Shown here in pieces: positions 51,660 to 61,008 of a DNA stretch of 64,000 nt. Each line of letters starts with the position of its first letter. Within the stretch, counting starts at the first letter, position 1. Position numbers and translations under genes: made by a program. The notes under the pieces are model-generated. The model made no database searches and was not told the DNA's origin. It worked only from the letters and a program-made list of their open reading frames with translations. The stretch comes from Novosphingobium sp. Chol11 (GTDB lineage: Bacteria; Pseudomonadota; Alphaproteobacteria; Sphingomonadales; Sphingomonadaceae), in the NCBI GenBank assembly GCA_945906105.1, contig CAMDQO010000003.1:1-64000 (forward strand), given 5' to 3'.

Positions 51660-52661
51660 ATGAAAGCCCTGCTGCTCGAAACCACTGAAGGCCCCGAAGC
51701 CGTCCGCGTCGCCGATGTCGAAACGCCAGAGCCCAATGCGGGTGAAGTGCGCGTGGCAGTAAAGGCCGCCTCGATGAATCACCGCGAGATGTGGATCGCG
51801 CGCGGCCTTTACCCGGGCATGGTGCTGCCCTCGACGATGGGCTGCGACGGAGCTGGCGTCATTGATATGATCGGCGAAGGTGTCACCGGTGTTGCGCTGG
51901 GAGACGAAGTGGTGATTTACCCGGGGCGCGATTGGGGTTCGAACCGTCACGCGCCTCAGGCCGAATTTGGCCTCCTGGGTATGCCTCACCCCGGGACGAT
52001 CGCTGAATATGTCTGCGTTCCGGCGGGCAATATCGCGCCCAAGCCCAAAGGCATGAGCTGGGAAGAGGCCGCAGCCACAGTTCTCACCGGGCTGACCGCT
52101 TGGCGCGCACTGATGTTCAAGGGGCAGCTCCAGCCCGGTGATACGTTGTTGATCAGCGGCGTCGGTGGCGGAGTGGCGACCTTTGGGCTGGCATTCGCCG
52201 TTGCCTTGGGTGCCAAGGTCTATGTCACCGGCGAAAGTCAGGATGTGCTGGACCGGGCGATGGAAATGGGCGCGCTCGGCGGTCTGCTGTTCACCGATCC
52301 CGAATGGCGCAAGCAGGTTGGCAAGCTGACTGGCGGCATTGATGTCGTTCTCGATGGTGCGCCTGCCCCCAGCTATGCCAACTATGTCCGCGCGATCAAT
52401 CCCGGCGCGCGGATCGTGATCTATGGCTCGACGGCGGGTGACAAGTTCGAAATTACTGCCACCGGCATCTTCCTCAAGAGCGCCAGCATCGTCGGCAGCC
52501 AGGTCGGCGATCCGCAGGATTTCCGTGATATGCTGGCCTTTATCGACAAGCACCAGATCAAGCCGGTGATCGAAAAATCCTTCCCGCTTGCCGAAGCACG
52601 AGAGGCGCTGCTCTATCTTGAGAAGCAGCACAAGTTCGGCAAAGTAGTGATCACGGTATGA
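51660..52661 (+). CDS. Medium-chain alcohol dehydrogenase/quinone-oxidoreductase-family protein
   Basis: 333 residues from the ATG at 51660. VRVAVKAASMNHREMWIARGLYPGMVLPSTMGCDGAGVI at the N-terminus and GDTLLISGVGGGVATFG near 150-165 are the MDR signatures. SMNHRE in place of the zinc Cys and a single cysteine-bearing segment suggest a zinc-less quinone-oxidoreductase/enoyl-reductase branch. The IYGSTAG and EKSFPLAEAREALLYLEKQHKFGKVVI strands close the fold. It likely reduces an enoyl or enone with NADPH. Its stop overlaps the next SDR by four bases. Confidence 0.87.
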   Translation: MKALLLETTEGPEAVRVADVETPEPNAGEVRVAVKAASMNHREMWIARGLYPGMVLPSTMGCDGAGVIDMIGEGVTGVALGDEVVIYPGRDWGSNRHAPQAEFGLLGMPHPGTIAEYVCVPAGNIAPKPKGMSWEEAAATVLTGLTAWRALMFKGQLQPGDTLLISGVGGGVATFGLAFAVALGAKVYVTGESQDVLDRAMEMGALGGLLFTDPEWRKQVGKLTGGIDVVLDGAPAPSYANYVRAINPGARIVIYGSTAGDKFEITATGIFLKSASIVGSQVGDPQDFRDMLAFIDKHQIKPVIEKSFPLAEAREALLYLEKQHKFGKVVITV

Positions 52662-53437
52662 GCGACCTGTTCGATCTGACCGGCAAGTACGCGCTGGTTA
52701 CCGGCGGCGCTCAGGGGCTGGGCCGGATGATCGCGGAAGGCTTGCTACGCGCAGGTGCAACCGTGGCGATCACCTCACGCAAGGCCGACATCTGCGAGGC
52801 TGCAGCGACTGAGATGGCTGCGCTCGGCAAGTGCATCGCCCTGCCCTGCGACCTTTCCTCACCCGAAGCCGCTGTCGATCTTGCTGCCCAAGTGCGCGCG
52901 GCGTTTGGCGGCAAGCTGAATGTCATCGTTAACAATGCAGGCAAGACTTTTGGCGGGCCGGTGGACAGCTATCCTGACAAGGCGTGGCCCGGCGTGATGA
53001 TGGTCAACGTCCAGGCGCCGTTCACCCTGATCCGTGAACTTTTGCCCGAACTGGAAGCGACGGCAACCCCTGATGATCCGGCACGCGTCATCAACATCGG
53101 CTCGGTTGCGGGCAAGGTGACGGAGCGGCTGAGCGCCTACTCTTATTCGGCAAGCAAAGCGGCCATTCACATGCTCAGCCGTGATCTGGCGGGTGATCTG
53201 GCGCATCGCAACATCAACGTGAATGCCGTCATGCCAGGTTTCTTCCCGACCAAGATGACCGCGCATATGCGTGACAACGACGATGTCGATCCGGTGGTGC
53301 TTGATCATATCCCGATGCGTCGCATGGGCCGGGCGGACGAGATCGCCGGCGTAATTGTATTCCTCGCATCGCGGGCTGGCAGCTATGTCACCGGGGCGGA
53401 AATACCGGTCGATGGCGGCTTGGTCGGGTGCGGCTGA
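52658..53437 (+). CDS. Short-chain dehydrogenase/reductase (SDR)
   Basis: 259 residues. Cofactor motif TGGAQGLG near 16-23, ITSRKADICEAAA after strand 2. VNNAGKTFGGP, the catalytic Ser in NIGSVAG and YSASK are intact. VMPGFFPTKMTAHMRDNDDVDPVVLDHIPMRRMG matches the gluconate/DHRS4-like branch. A close relative in the same operon is at 58574 (LFDLTGKYALVTGGAQGLGRMIAEGLLRAG and LFSVKGRVALVTGGSAGIGRMIATGLADAG). Start coupled to the preceding gene as ATGA. Confidence 0.9.
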   Translation: MSDLFDLTGKYALVTGGAQGLGRMIAEGLLRAGATVAITSRKADICEAAATEMAALGKCIALPCDLSSPEAAVDLAAQVRAAFGGKLNVIVNNAGKTFGGPVDSYPDKAWPGVMMVNVQAPFTLIRELLPELEATATPDDPARVINIGSVAGKVTERLSAYSYSASKAAIHMLSRDLAGDLAHRNINVNAVMPGFFPTKMTAHMRDNDDVDPVVLDHIPMRRMGRADEIAGVIVFLASRAGSYVTGAEIPVDGGLVGCG

Positions 53438-53531
53438 GGTCTCTCGTGCTCGTTCGACCTATCCTAGGAAAGGCCCAGCAAGGCCACGACACCGCCAGTC
53501 TGGCAAAGCAGCCATATTGTGCGGCTTGCCG

Positions 53532-55214
53532 ATGGAGAATGCTGCCTTGTCAGGGATGAGTGAAGATCCTGCCCGGATGCGCATCAGCGTCAGCCCTTTG
53601 GGCGATATGCTGTTGAAATCGTGGGACCAATATCCGAACAAGGAAGCGATTGTTTTTCCGTCCGGACGGCGGACCTATGATGATATCACCCGTTCGGTTA
53701 TCCGCCGTGCCTGTGGGCTGATCGGGCTGGGAATCAAACCCGGCGATCACATCGGCATCCTGCTGCCATCCGGCACCGAATTTATCGAAACGCTTTTTGC
53801 CGTTTCAATGGTGGGCGGCGTGTCGGTGTTGATGAACGCGCGCTACCGGGCACCTGAAATTGCCTATGTCGTCGAAAATGCTGATCTGGTGGCGGTCATC
53901 ACTAACAGCGAATCCGACGATTTCGTCGATTTCACGACGCGGCTGACTGAGGCTTTTCCGGCCATCGCCCAGTGCAGCGATCCAATGGCGCTATCCCTCG
54001 TCAATGCGCCGAAGTTGCGCCGCCTAGTGCTGCACGGCGACAAGCACGCTCCCGGCTTTGTCGATCAAGCCCTGTTTGACGTCGCCGCCGGATCGACCAG
54101 CGAAACGCAGGTACACGAAGCACGCCTTGCCGTCCGGCTGCGCGACACCTGCATGATCCTTTACACTTCGGGCACCTCGGCACAGCCCAAGGGCTGTCTG
54201 CTCAGCAACGAAGCGATCTGCCGTGAGGCCAGTAATCTTGCGCGCAACCGCTGGGCCTTCACCGCCGATGAGCGCGTCTGGTCACCGATGCCTCTGTTCC
54301 ATATCGCCGCCATGCTGGCGATGCTGGGTGCCATAGAGGTTGGCGGAACCTTTATCGGTCAGCCGCATTTCGATCCGGGCGAAAGTCTGCGCCAGATTGA
54401 GGCGGAAAAAGCGACAATGCTATTCCTGCCGTTTGTCACCTTTCATCAGGCGATGATCGCTCATCCCGATTGGGAAGCTGCGGATATGAGCTCGGTCCGG
54501 TTGATGAACAGTTGCTTCAGCCAGATGCCCAAATCGGTTGGCGATGCCTATCGCGCAAAGATGCCGGGCGCGCTGCAAGTGGGCACATTCGGGATGTCGG
54601 AAGCCTGCGGCGTTGTTACCACGGGTGGCTTCGATATGGACCCCGAACTGGGTTTCGAGGCGCTTGGTTACCCGCTCAAAGGTATTTCCATCCGCATTGC
54701 TTCGCTCGAAACGGGCGAAGAAGTGCCGGTTGGTGAGCGAGGCGAAGTTTGGATTCGCGGCTACAACATGCTCGATGGTTATCATCGCGATCCGGTGAAG
54801 ACTGCCGAAGCCATCGACGGTTCCGGCTGGTATCATAGCGGAGATATCGGTTCGGTCGATGGCAACGGCCACTTGCGCTTTCACGGACGATTCAAGGATA
54901 TGCTCAAGGTTGGCGGCGAGAATGTTGCCGCCGCCGAGGTGGAAGCCGTGCTCGATTCGCATGAAGCAGTTGAGCTGGCACAGGTGATCGGAATACCTGA
55001 CGCCCGGCTTGAAGAGATTCCGGCGGCATTCATCAAACTCAGAAATGGATCGGTCTCGCCTGAAGAACTAATCGCTTACACCAAGGAACGGATCGCTTCA
55101 TTCAAGGTTCCTCGGCACCTGCGTTTCATTGAAGAATGGCCCATGTCGGCATCCAAGATACAAAAGTTCAAGCTTCGCCAGCAATTGATGGCCGAACTTG
55201 GCCTGTCGGACTGA
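53532..55214 (+). CDS. Fatty-acid/aryl-CoA ligase (AMP-forming)
   Basis: About 560 residues from the ATG at 53532; the ATG at 53556 is an alternative, as neither has a clear ribosome site. The AMP-binding P-loop is YTSGTSAQPKG at 211-221, GMSEACGVV is the substrate/adenylate motif, and GWYHSGDIGSVDGNGHLRFHGRFKDMLKVGGENV is the hinge region. ASKIQKFKLR near the end has the catalytic Lys. It activates a carboxylic acid to its CoA thioester, so it starts the CoA-dependent steps of this operon. A 94-bp gap from the preceding SDR is the largest inside the operon. Confidence 0.92.
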   Translation: MENAALSGMSEDPARMRISVSPLGDMLLKSWDQYPNKEAIVFPSGRRTYDDITRSVIRRACGLIGLGIKPGDHIGILLPSGTEFIETLFAVSMVGGVSVLMNARYRAPEIAYVVENADLVAVITNSESDDFVDFTTRLTEAFPAIAQCSDPMALSLVNAPKLRRLVLHGDKHAPGFVDQALFDVAAGSTSETQVHEARLAVRLRDTCMILYTSGTSAQPKGCLLSNEAICREASNLARNRWAFTADERVWSPMPLFHIAAMLAMLGAIEVGGTFIGQPHFDPGESLRQIEAEKATMLFLPFVTFHQAMIAHPDWEAADMSSVRLMNSCFSQMPKSVGDAYRAKMPGALQVGTFGMSEACGVVTTGGFDMDPELGFEALGYPLKGISIRIASLETGEEVPVGERGEVWIRGYNMLDGYHRDPVKTAEAIDGSGWYHSGDIGSVDGNGHLRFHGRFKDMLKVGGENVAAAEVEAVLDSHEAVELAQVIGIPDARLEEIPAAFIKLRNGSVSPEELIAYTKERIASFKVPRHLRFIEEWPMSASKIQKFKLRQQLMAELGLSD

Positions 55215-55224
55215 GGAGGCCCGG

Positions 55225-55998
55225 ATGCGTGTTATCATCACCGGTGCTGCAAGCGGCATAGGCCGTGCGGTAGCGGAACTTCTGGTGGCCGAAAGCAGCG
55301 CACACCAGATGCTGCTGACTGACCGGGATGGTGAAGGTCTGGCCGTTGTGGCGGCGGCGGTTGGCGCGTCTGCAGGAACCTGCGTCGCTGATCTTTCCAG
55401 CCCGGATTGCGGGGACGTGATCGTTGCGGCGGCGCTGGCCCACATGGGCGGAGTCGATGCGGTGGTCAGCAATGCCGGGATCATTGCTAGCGCGCCTCTG
55501 GTGGAGCAGACGACCGAACTGTTTGACCGGATCTATGCGATCAACACCCGCGCCACCTGGCTGCTGGCAAAGGCCGCACATCCGCATCTGGCAGCCAGCC
55601 GCGGTGCTTTCGTTGCGACCGCATCAATGTCTGCTACCCAGCCGACGCCTGGCTTGGGTTTTTATTCATCCAGCAAGGCCGCGTTACTCATGCTGGTTCG
55701 CCAGCTTTCGCTTGAGTGGGGGCCAGATGGCATCCGCTGCAACACAGTATCTCCGGGGCCGACCTATACGCCGATGACCCAGGCAGGCTATGCCGATGCG
55801 GATCGCCGCGCCGCCCGCGAAGCCATGATCCCTTTGCGCAAGCTGGGCATGGCCGAGGATGTCGCCAACACAATTCGCTTCCTGCTAAGCCCGCAGGCCG
55901 GTCATATTACCGGCATCGATATTCTGGTCGATGGCGGCATGAGTAATAATTTAATGCCAGCAACCGGTGGTGGCACCGGCCAAGCGGCCAGCAAATAA
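55225..55998 (+). CDS. Short-chain dehydrogenase/reductase (SDR)
   Basis: 257 residues from the ATG at 55225 (GAGGAGG five bases upstream). TGAASGIG lies at residues 6-13 and LLTDRDGEGL after strand 2, so NAD(H) is favoured. VVSNAGIIA replaces NNAG with SNAG. The catalytic Ser in ATASMSA and YSSSK are intact. IDILVDGG ends the fold. It starts 10 bases after the ligase stop. Possibly a 3-hydroxyacyl-CoA or ring-hydroxyl dehydrogenase. Confidence 0.88.
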   Translation: MRVIITGAASGIGRAVAELLVAESSAHQMLLTDRDGEGLAVVAAAVGASAGTCVADLSSPDCGDVIVAAALAHMGGVDAVVSNAGIIASAPLVEQTTELFDRIYAINTRATWLLAKAAHPHLAASRGAFVATASMSATQPTPGLGFYSSSKAALLMLVRQLSLEWGPDGIRCNTVSPGPTYTPMTQAGYADADRRAAREAMIPLRKLGMAEDVANTIRFLLSPQAGHITGIDILVDGGMSNNLMPATGGGTGQAASK

Positions 55999-56021
55999 GC
56001 CTTTATTTCACGGAGAATACC

Positions 56022-56861
56022 ATGCGCCTCGCACGAGTAACCAAAGACGGCAAAATCGGCCTGGCCGCCCTTTCAGGTGGCAAAGTCACCATTGCCTATG
56101 GAACTGATCTCGCCGATCTTGATGCACACATTGCTGCTGGAACACTGGCTGAAGCCGGTTCCAAAGCTGCTGCCGGTGAAGTAGTGGATGAGGCCAGCCT
56201 CACATTTCTGCCGCCACTGGTTCACCCATCCAAGATCATCTGCATGGGCCTCAATTACCGCGACCATGCCGAGGAAGCGGGCCTTGGCATTCCGGAGTTT
56301 CCAGTGCTGTTCGCCCGGTTCCCGTCCAGTCTGATCGGCCATGGCGCGCCAATCATCCTGCCCAAGGTTTCCAGCCAGCTCGATTGGGAGGCCGAACTTG
56401 TCGCGGTGTTATCAAAGGGTGGCAAGAACATCGCCGAGGCCGACGCGCTGGGCCATGTTGCTGGTTATTCAGCTTTTAATGACGCTTCCATCCGTGATTA
56501 CCAGACGCGCACCCCGCAGTGGACGGCGGGCAAGAATTTTGATGATACCGGCGCATTCGGTCCCTGGCTGGTCACGCCGGACGAAGTGCCTGCTGGAGCG
56601 GCTGGCCTCAAGATCGAGTGCCGCGTGAACGGCGCGGTCATGCAAAGTTCGAACACCGGCGAGTTGATTTTCAACGTTGCCAGTACAATTTCGCTGCTCT
56701 CCAGCTTCATGACGCTGGAGGCGGGCGACGTGCTGGTGATGGGTACACCCGGCGGCATCGGCCTTGCCCGCAAGCCGCCAATCTTCATGAAGGATGGCGA
56801 TGTCTGCGAAGTGGAAATCGAAGGCATCGGTCTGCTCAGCAATCCGATTGTCGCTGAATAA
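56022..56861 (+). CDS. Fumarylacetoacetate-hydrolase (FAH)-family enzyme
   Basis: 279 residues. HPSKIICMGLNYRDHAEEAG near 68-86 opens the FAH domain; Glu123, Glu125 in DWEAELVAVL and Asp154 in FNDASIRDYQ are the metal ligands. GMGTPGGIGLARKPP-like loop (VMGTPGGIGLARKPP) closes the pocket. Members hydrolyse C-C bonds of 2,4-dioxo or acylpyruvate-type compounds or act as hydratase/decarboxylase in meta-cleavage pathways. Directly before the extradiol dioxygenase gene, it would process a ring-cleavage product. CGGAG lies seven bases upstream. Confidence 0.9.
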   Translation: MRLARVTKDGKIGLAALSGGKVTIAYGTDLADLDAHIAAGTLAEAGSKAAAGEVVDEASLTFLPPLVHPSKIICMGLNYRDHAEEAGLGIPEFPVLFARFPSSLIGHGAPIILPKVSSQLDWEAELVAVLSKGGKNIAEADALGHVAGYSAFNDASIRDYQTRTPQWTAGKNFDDTGAFGPWLVTPDEVPAGAAGLKIECRVNGAVMQSSNTGELIFNVASTISLLSSFMTLEAGDVLVMGTPGGIGLARKPPIFMKDGDVCEVEIEGIGLLSNPIVAE

Positions 56862-56909
56862 CAACGGAATACCCTGCCCAAAGGGGCGGCAAGTTTGCAG
56901 GAGAGAGTG

Positions 56910-57845
56910 ATGAAGCGCCCGGACGTTCTGGCCATCCATTCCATCGATCACTTCGCACTCGAAGTGCCCGATCTGGACGAAGCGCGCCGTTTCTATGATG
57001 CTTTCGGCCTTGATGTGCGCGACGAGGCAAGCGGCCTGGCGCTCTACACACATGGCAATTCCCATTGCTGGGGCCGCCTGTACAACGCCACTGCAAAGCG
57101 ACTGCATTACATCTGCTTCGGTATATTTGCTGAAGATGAAGCCGCATTCGCTGCTCATCTTGACCAACTGGGCGTCACGCGGATTTCCGCTCCGGCTGGA
57201 GCAAGCTCTGAAGGTATCTGGTTTGAAGGTTTTGACGGCCTGCCGCTCAACATCCGCGTTACCGAAAAAGTTACTGCGACTGACAAGAGCAGCTTCGCAG
57301 TCAATTCGGTAGCAGCGGGGGAAAGCGGTGCGGTGTTCAATTCCTCCGCCCCCAAAACCCACCCGCGTCGGCTGTCGCATTTCGCGATCTTCACTTCAGA
57401 TGTGATTGCCGCAACGGCTTGGTACGAACGGACACTCGGCCTGCGCCTGTCAGATGGCAGCGGCCCGGTCGTCGCTTTCCTCTACGGCGCGCATGGCAGC
57501 GATCACCACTTGCTGGCCCTAGTCAGTTCCACCCATCGCGGCCTCCATCACAGCAGTTGGGATGTCGGTTCGGTTCAGGAAATCGGGCTGGGCTCAGCGC
57601 AGATGATGCGCGCTGGTTATACCAAGGGCTGGGGCGTCGGGCGGCATGTGCTGGGTGCCAACTATTTCTATTACGCCAGCGATCCGTGGGGGAGCCACTG
57701 CGAATATTCGGCGGATATCGATTATATCCCGTCGGACTTTGACTGGCCGGCAAACCCCAATCATGATCCGGGCGACAGCTTCTACCTGTGGGGTCCAAAC
57801 CTGCCCGAAGGCTTTATCGACAACACTGAACCTGCCGGAGCCTGA
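56910..57845 (+). CDS. Type I extradiol ring-cleavage dioxygenase (catechol 2,3-dioxygenase-like)
   Basis: 311 residues from the ATG at 56910 (GGAG six bases upstream), two VOC domains. The iron ligands are His157 in LSHFAIFTS, His214 in LHHSSWDV and Glu265 in SHCEYSADI; the Tyr255 region YYASDPWGSH is also typical. The N-terminal domain (SIDHFALEVPDLDEARRFYDAFGL) is the non-catalytic half. The enzyme opens a catechol ring next to the hydroxyls with O2. It is the clearest sign that the pathway passes through an aromatic diol. FAH-family and hydrolase genes flank it. Confidence 0.93.
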   Translation: MKRPDVLAIHSIDHFALEVPDLDEARRFYDAFGLDVRDEASGLALYTHGNSHCWGRLYNATAKRLHYICFGIFAEDEAAFAAHLDQLGVTRISAPAGASSEGIWFEGFDGLPLNIRVTEKVTATDKSSFAVNSVAAGESGAVFNSSAPKTHPRRLSHFAIFTSDVIAATAWYERTLGLRLSDGSGPVVAFLYGAHGSDHHLLALVSSTHRGLHHSSWDVGSVQEIGLGSAQMMRAGYTKGWGVGRHVLGANYFYYASDPWGSHCEYSADIDYIPSDFDWPANPNHDPGDSFYLWGPNLPEGFIDNTEPAGA

Positions 57846-57848
57846 ACA

Positions 57849-58574
57849 ATGACGACATTTGTCTTGATGCACGGCGGCGGCATGGGCGGCTGGACCTGGA
57901 AGTTCTGCCGCGAGATCCTCGAAGCCAAAGGCCACAAGGTCTATACGCCCACTTTTACCGGCTTTGGCGAGCGGGAACATCTGATCAGCCGCAGTGCCGG
58001 GAATGACGTTCATGTGCTCGATGTGGTCAATGTGCTGAAATACGAGGATCTGACAGACGTGGTTCTGGTCGCGCACTCTTACGCCGGGACAGTCGCTCCG
58101 GGCGTGCTGGCCCAGGCGGGAGATCGGGTTTCCCGCGTGATTTTCCTTGATGCAATCATCGCCCATGGTGGCGAACGCATTGCCTCGCTGATGGGCTTTG
58201 CCAGCGAAGCCGAAGCCGCCGGGTTAGATGCCATGCTGGAGGCGGGTGAAGGCCCGATCGGTTCCGGCGTCCATCTCCAGCAGCGCGAAATGGCCAAGAC
58301 CCATCCGCATATGATGGACAAGGATCGCGAAAAGTGGCTGCTTGATCACCTCTCCGACCAGCCGATGCGCGCCACCAGCTGCGCCATCGCGGTGGGTGCG
58401 GAAGCGATCACCCATCCGGCAGACTATGTCGCCGCGCAGCACACCATCATGGGCATGATGCATGATCGCGCCCGAGCACTGGGCATGACCATGCATGAAC
58501 ATCCGGGTGATCACGCCTTCAATGTCGGTGATCCCGAAGGCGTCTGCGATATCATCCTGAAGATCACCGGTTGA
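57849..58574 (+). CDS. Alpha/beta hydrolase, MES/EstC-like
   Basis: 241 residues. FVLMHGGGMGGWTWKFCREILEAKGHKVYTPTFTGFGEREHL is the opening of the plant methylesterase/salicylate-binding-like branch. VLVAHSYAGT holds the nucleophile Ser77, and HPGDHAFNVGDP near the end supplies the catalytic His. It would hydrolyse an ester or a meta-cleavage product C-C bond; the branch is mostly esterase. It begins three bases after the dioxygenase stop and its stop overlaps the next SDR start. Confidence 0.87.
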   Translation: MTTFVLMHGGGMGGWTWKFCREILEAKGHKVYTPTFTGFGEREHLISRSAGNDVHVLDVVNVLKYEDLTDVVLVAHSYAGTVAPGVLAQAGDRVSRVIFLDAIIAHGGERIASLMGFASEAEAAGLDAMLEAGEGPIGSGVHLQQREMAKTHPHMMDKDREKWLLDHLSDQPMRATSCAIAVGAEAITHPADYVAAQHTIMGMMHDRARALGMTMHEHPGDHAFNVGDPEGVCDIILKITG

Positions 58575-59338
58575 TGGATATTCCCGGCCTGTTTTCCGTG
58601 AAGGGCCGTGTGGCTCTCGTAACTGGCGGCAGCGCGGGTATTGGCCGCATGATCGCTACTGGCCTCGCCGATGCGGGCGCTCGGGTCTATATCTGCGCAC
58701 GCGGTGCCGAAAAGGTGGCAAAGGCCGCTGCGGAAATCGGCGGCGACGTGATCGGCATTGCCGGAGATGTCTCAACCCTCGAAGGGATCGGTAAGCTCGT
58801 GGCCGAGATCACCGCGCGCGAACCAGCACTGCACATTCTGGTCAACAATGCCGGAACCTTGTCAGACGCACCGATTGACGACTTCAGTGAGGATCAATGG
58901 GACAGCGTGCTGGACCTGAATCTGAAATCACCGTTCTTCCTGATCCAGAAGCTCCTGCCGCTGCTGCGCGCTGGAGGAACTGCCGAGCGACCATCATCTG
59001 TGATCAACATCGGCTCTGTTGGCGCGCTCAAGATCGGCCCGCGCGAAGTTTACAGCTATCAGGCCTCCAAGGGCGCGATCCACTGGCTTACCAAGTCGCT
59101 GGCCAAAAAGCTGGCTCCGGAAAACATTACGGTAAACGCCATCGCCCCCGGCTTCTTCGAAAGCGACATGACAGTCATCACTGACGATGCCATGCGCAAG
59201 ATGGTTGAAGGTGCCGTGCCGCGTGGACGGACTGGCACGCCCGAGGATGTGGCCGGTGCGGCAATCTACCTCTCATCACGCGCGGGCGCTTACGTCACCG
59301 GCTCGGTCATCGCAGTAGAAGGCGGGCTTTCCATCTAG
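58574..59338 (+). CDS. Short-chain dehydrogenase/reductase (SDR)
   Basis: 254 residues from the ATG at 58574, sharing the last base of the preceding stop (TGATG). TGGSAGIG near residues 17-24, VYICARGAEKV after strand 2, VNNAGTLSD, the catalytic Ser in NIGSVGA and YQASK are intact. SAIYLSSRAG-like (AAIYLSSRAGAYVTG) and VEGG close the fold. It is a close relative of the SDR at 52658 in the same operon. A 54-bp gap separates it from the second acyl-CoA dehydrogenase gene. Confidence 0.9.
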   Translation: MDIPGLFSVKGRVALVTGGSAGIGRMIATGLADAGARVYICARGAEKVAKAAAEIGGDVIGIAGDVSTLEGIGKLVAEITAREPALHILVNNAGTLSDAPIDDFSEDQWDSVLDLNLKSPFFLIQKLLPLLRAGGTAERPSSVINIGSVGALKIGPREVYSYQASKGAIHWLTKSLAKKLAPENITVNAIAPGFFESDMTVITDDAMRKMVEGAVPRGRTGTPEDVAGAAIYLSSRAGAYVTGSVIAVEGGLSI

Positions 59339-59392
59339 GCTGCCTGACTTTGGATAGGTTACCAGCGATCAGCATCATTGCATGGTAATCTC

Positions 59393-60556
59393 ATGGATTT
59401 TGATCTCACCGAAGAGCAGTCTGCCTTTCGCGACATCGTGCGCCGCTGGGTTGACGCCGAACTGCCTAAGGATCTCATGCGCAAGCTTGAGGCCGATGAG
59501 GAAAATTACCCCTTTATCATCTGGGACAAGCTGAAAGAGCAGGGCTTTTTCGGCATCGGCATTCCTGAGGAATACGGCGGCCTTGGCGGCGATGTCGTTA
59601 TGCAGATGATCTTTGCCCGCGAGATGGCGCGCACCGCTGGCGGCCTGCTGTGGGTCTGGGGACTGACCTCGTTTGGCGGGGCCAAGACACTCACCGTCGC
59701 CGGAACCGAAGAACAGCGCCAGAAATGGCTGCCCGAAATGGCCGCCGGGAACTTGCGCGTTTCGCTCTCCATGACCGAACCCGATGGCGGCACCGATGTG
59801 CTCGGCGCGATGAAAACCTTTGCCGACAAGGTTGACGGCGGCTGGGTGATTAACGGCGCGAAGATGTGGACCACCGGGGCCAAAGTGGCTGATCGGTTGC
59901 TGGTGCTGGCGCGGTCTGATCGCAATGCCGCCAAAAAGCACCACGGCCTGACCGCGTTCTTCGTCGATGCCAAAACCCCCGGCATCACCGCCACGCTGCT
60001 GCCCAAGCTGGGTATGCGCGCAATGGGCAGTTGTTCGGTCAGCTACGACGAAGTCTTCGTGCCCGATAGTGACGTGCTGGGCGAACCGCATATGGCGTGG
60101 AGCGCGATGCTCCCCAGCCTGAACAACGAACGCATCATGGTTGGCGCACAGTGCCTGGGCGCTATCGACGGAATTCTGGAAGACGCGCTGGCCTACATGA
60201 TGCAGCGCCATGCCTTTGGTAAGCCCATCGGCCAGTTCCAGATCCTGCAGCACTATATCGCGGATATCGCCACTTCGCAGAAGCTGGTGGAACTGCTGCT
60301 CTACAATGTGTCATGGATGCAGGCGAAGGGAATGCCCTGCGGCAATGAGGCCAACATGCTGAAGATGGTTGCTACCGAACGTGCGGTTGAGGCGGCAGAT
60401 CTTGGCATCCAGATTCTGGGCGGCATGGGCTATTCGGCGGAAACCGATATGCAGCGCTACTGGCGTGATCACCGCATCTTGCGGATGACGCCGATCTCGA
60501 ACGAAATGGTGCGCAATACCATTGCCGAGAATCTCGGGCTGCCGAGGTCTTTCTGA
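59393..60556 (+). CDS. Acyl-CoA dehydrogenase
   Basis: 387 residues from the ATG at 59393. RDIVRRWVDAELPKDLMRKLEAD, SLSMTEPDGGTDVLGAMKT, VINGAKMWTTG and GGMGYSAETDMQRYWRD run parallel to the paralog at 50477, including the Glu at the catalytic position. GLLWVWGLTSFGGAKTL differs most, in a region near the substrate pocket, so the two may take different chain lengths. The stop overlaps the next gene's ATG (TGATG). Confidence 0.93.
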   Translation: MDFDLTEEQSAFRDIVRRWVDAELPKDLMRKLEADEENYPFIIWDKLKEQGFFGIGIPEEYGGLGGDVVMQMIFAREMARTAGGLLWVWGLTSFGGAKTLTVAGTEEQRQKWLPEMAAGNLRVSLSMTEPDGGTDVLGAMKTFADKVDGGWVINGAKMWTTGAKVADRLLVLARSDRNAAKKHHGLTAFFVDAKTPGITATLLPKLGMRAMGSCSVSYDEVFVPDSDVLGEPHMAWSAMLPSLNNERIMVGAQCLGAIDGILEDALAYMMQRHAFGKPIGQFQILQHYIADIATSQKLVELLLYNVSWMQAKGMPCGNEANMLKMVATERAVEAADLGIQILGGMGYSAETDMQRYWRDHRILRMTPISNEMVRNTIAENLGLPRSF

Positions 60557-61008
60557 TGGACGAACTGCCACCCGCCCCCGCCGTTGCCGGCACTTCGCTT
60601 GATGGCACCAAGCTTTTCACGATCAGCGCCGAAGAAAATGCCGCGCTGTGCCGTTCGACCGGGGTGGAGCCTGCCGCCGATGGCAGCGCACACCCGATCT
60701 ATTACTACATCGCCACGCAGGTCGCGATGGGCAAGACCGTCGCGGGCGTGTGCGAAACCTGTGAATTCGATGTCGAGGACGGCCCGATGATGGGGTCATC
60801 TGGCGTGCGTTTCAACGCGCCGCTGATGGTGGGCGAAAGCTACAAGGTAACCGGCGAAATCCTCAGTCTGGTTCGCAAGCTGAGCCGCAAGCTGGGCGTG
60901 ATGGACGTGCTGACCTATCGCCTGCGCCTGCACCCGGCAGCAGGCGGCGACGCCTTGCTGGAGACCGACAATGTCTGGGTTCTCCCGCGTAAGGAACTTG
61001 CGGCATGA
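60556..61008 (+). CDS. Hot-dog-fold subunit of a MaoC-type hydratase (non-catalytic half)
   Basis: 150 residues. TISAEENAALCRSTGVEPAADGSAHPIYYYIATQ resembles the N-terminal half of MaoC/FAS1-type dehydratases. The later part VSSGVRFNAPLMVGESYKVTGEI is a hot-dog strand set. The D-x-N-P-x-H hydratase motif is absent. The next gene, overlapping by four bases, carries it, so the two likely form a heterodimer like ChsH1/ChsH2 of steroid side-chain catabolism. Start coupled with the acyl-CoA dehydrogenase stop. Confidence 0.75.
   Translation: MDELPPAPAVAGTSLDGTKLFTISAEENAALCRSTGVEPAADGSAHPIYYYIATQVAMGKTVAGVCETCEFDVEDGPMMGSSGVRFNAPLMVGESYKVTGEILSLVRKLSRKLGVMDVLTYRLRLHPAAGGDALLETDNVWVLPRKELAA

Noticed and set aside
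51594..52631. 345-residue minus-strand frame
   Set aside because: Antisense to the quinone-oxidoreductase-family gene; shadow of GC-rich third positions.
7521..59357. GATAGGT/ACCTATC seen in several intergenic gaps (near 7521, 37563, 50388, 53457 and 59352)
   Set aside because: Considered as a shared operator, but the same heptamer also occurs often inside coding sequence (for example near 12222, 12296, 15237, 28901, 31018, 60921), so no enrichment can be claimed without counting.
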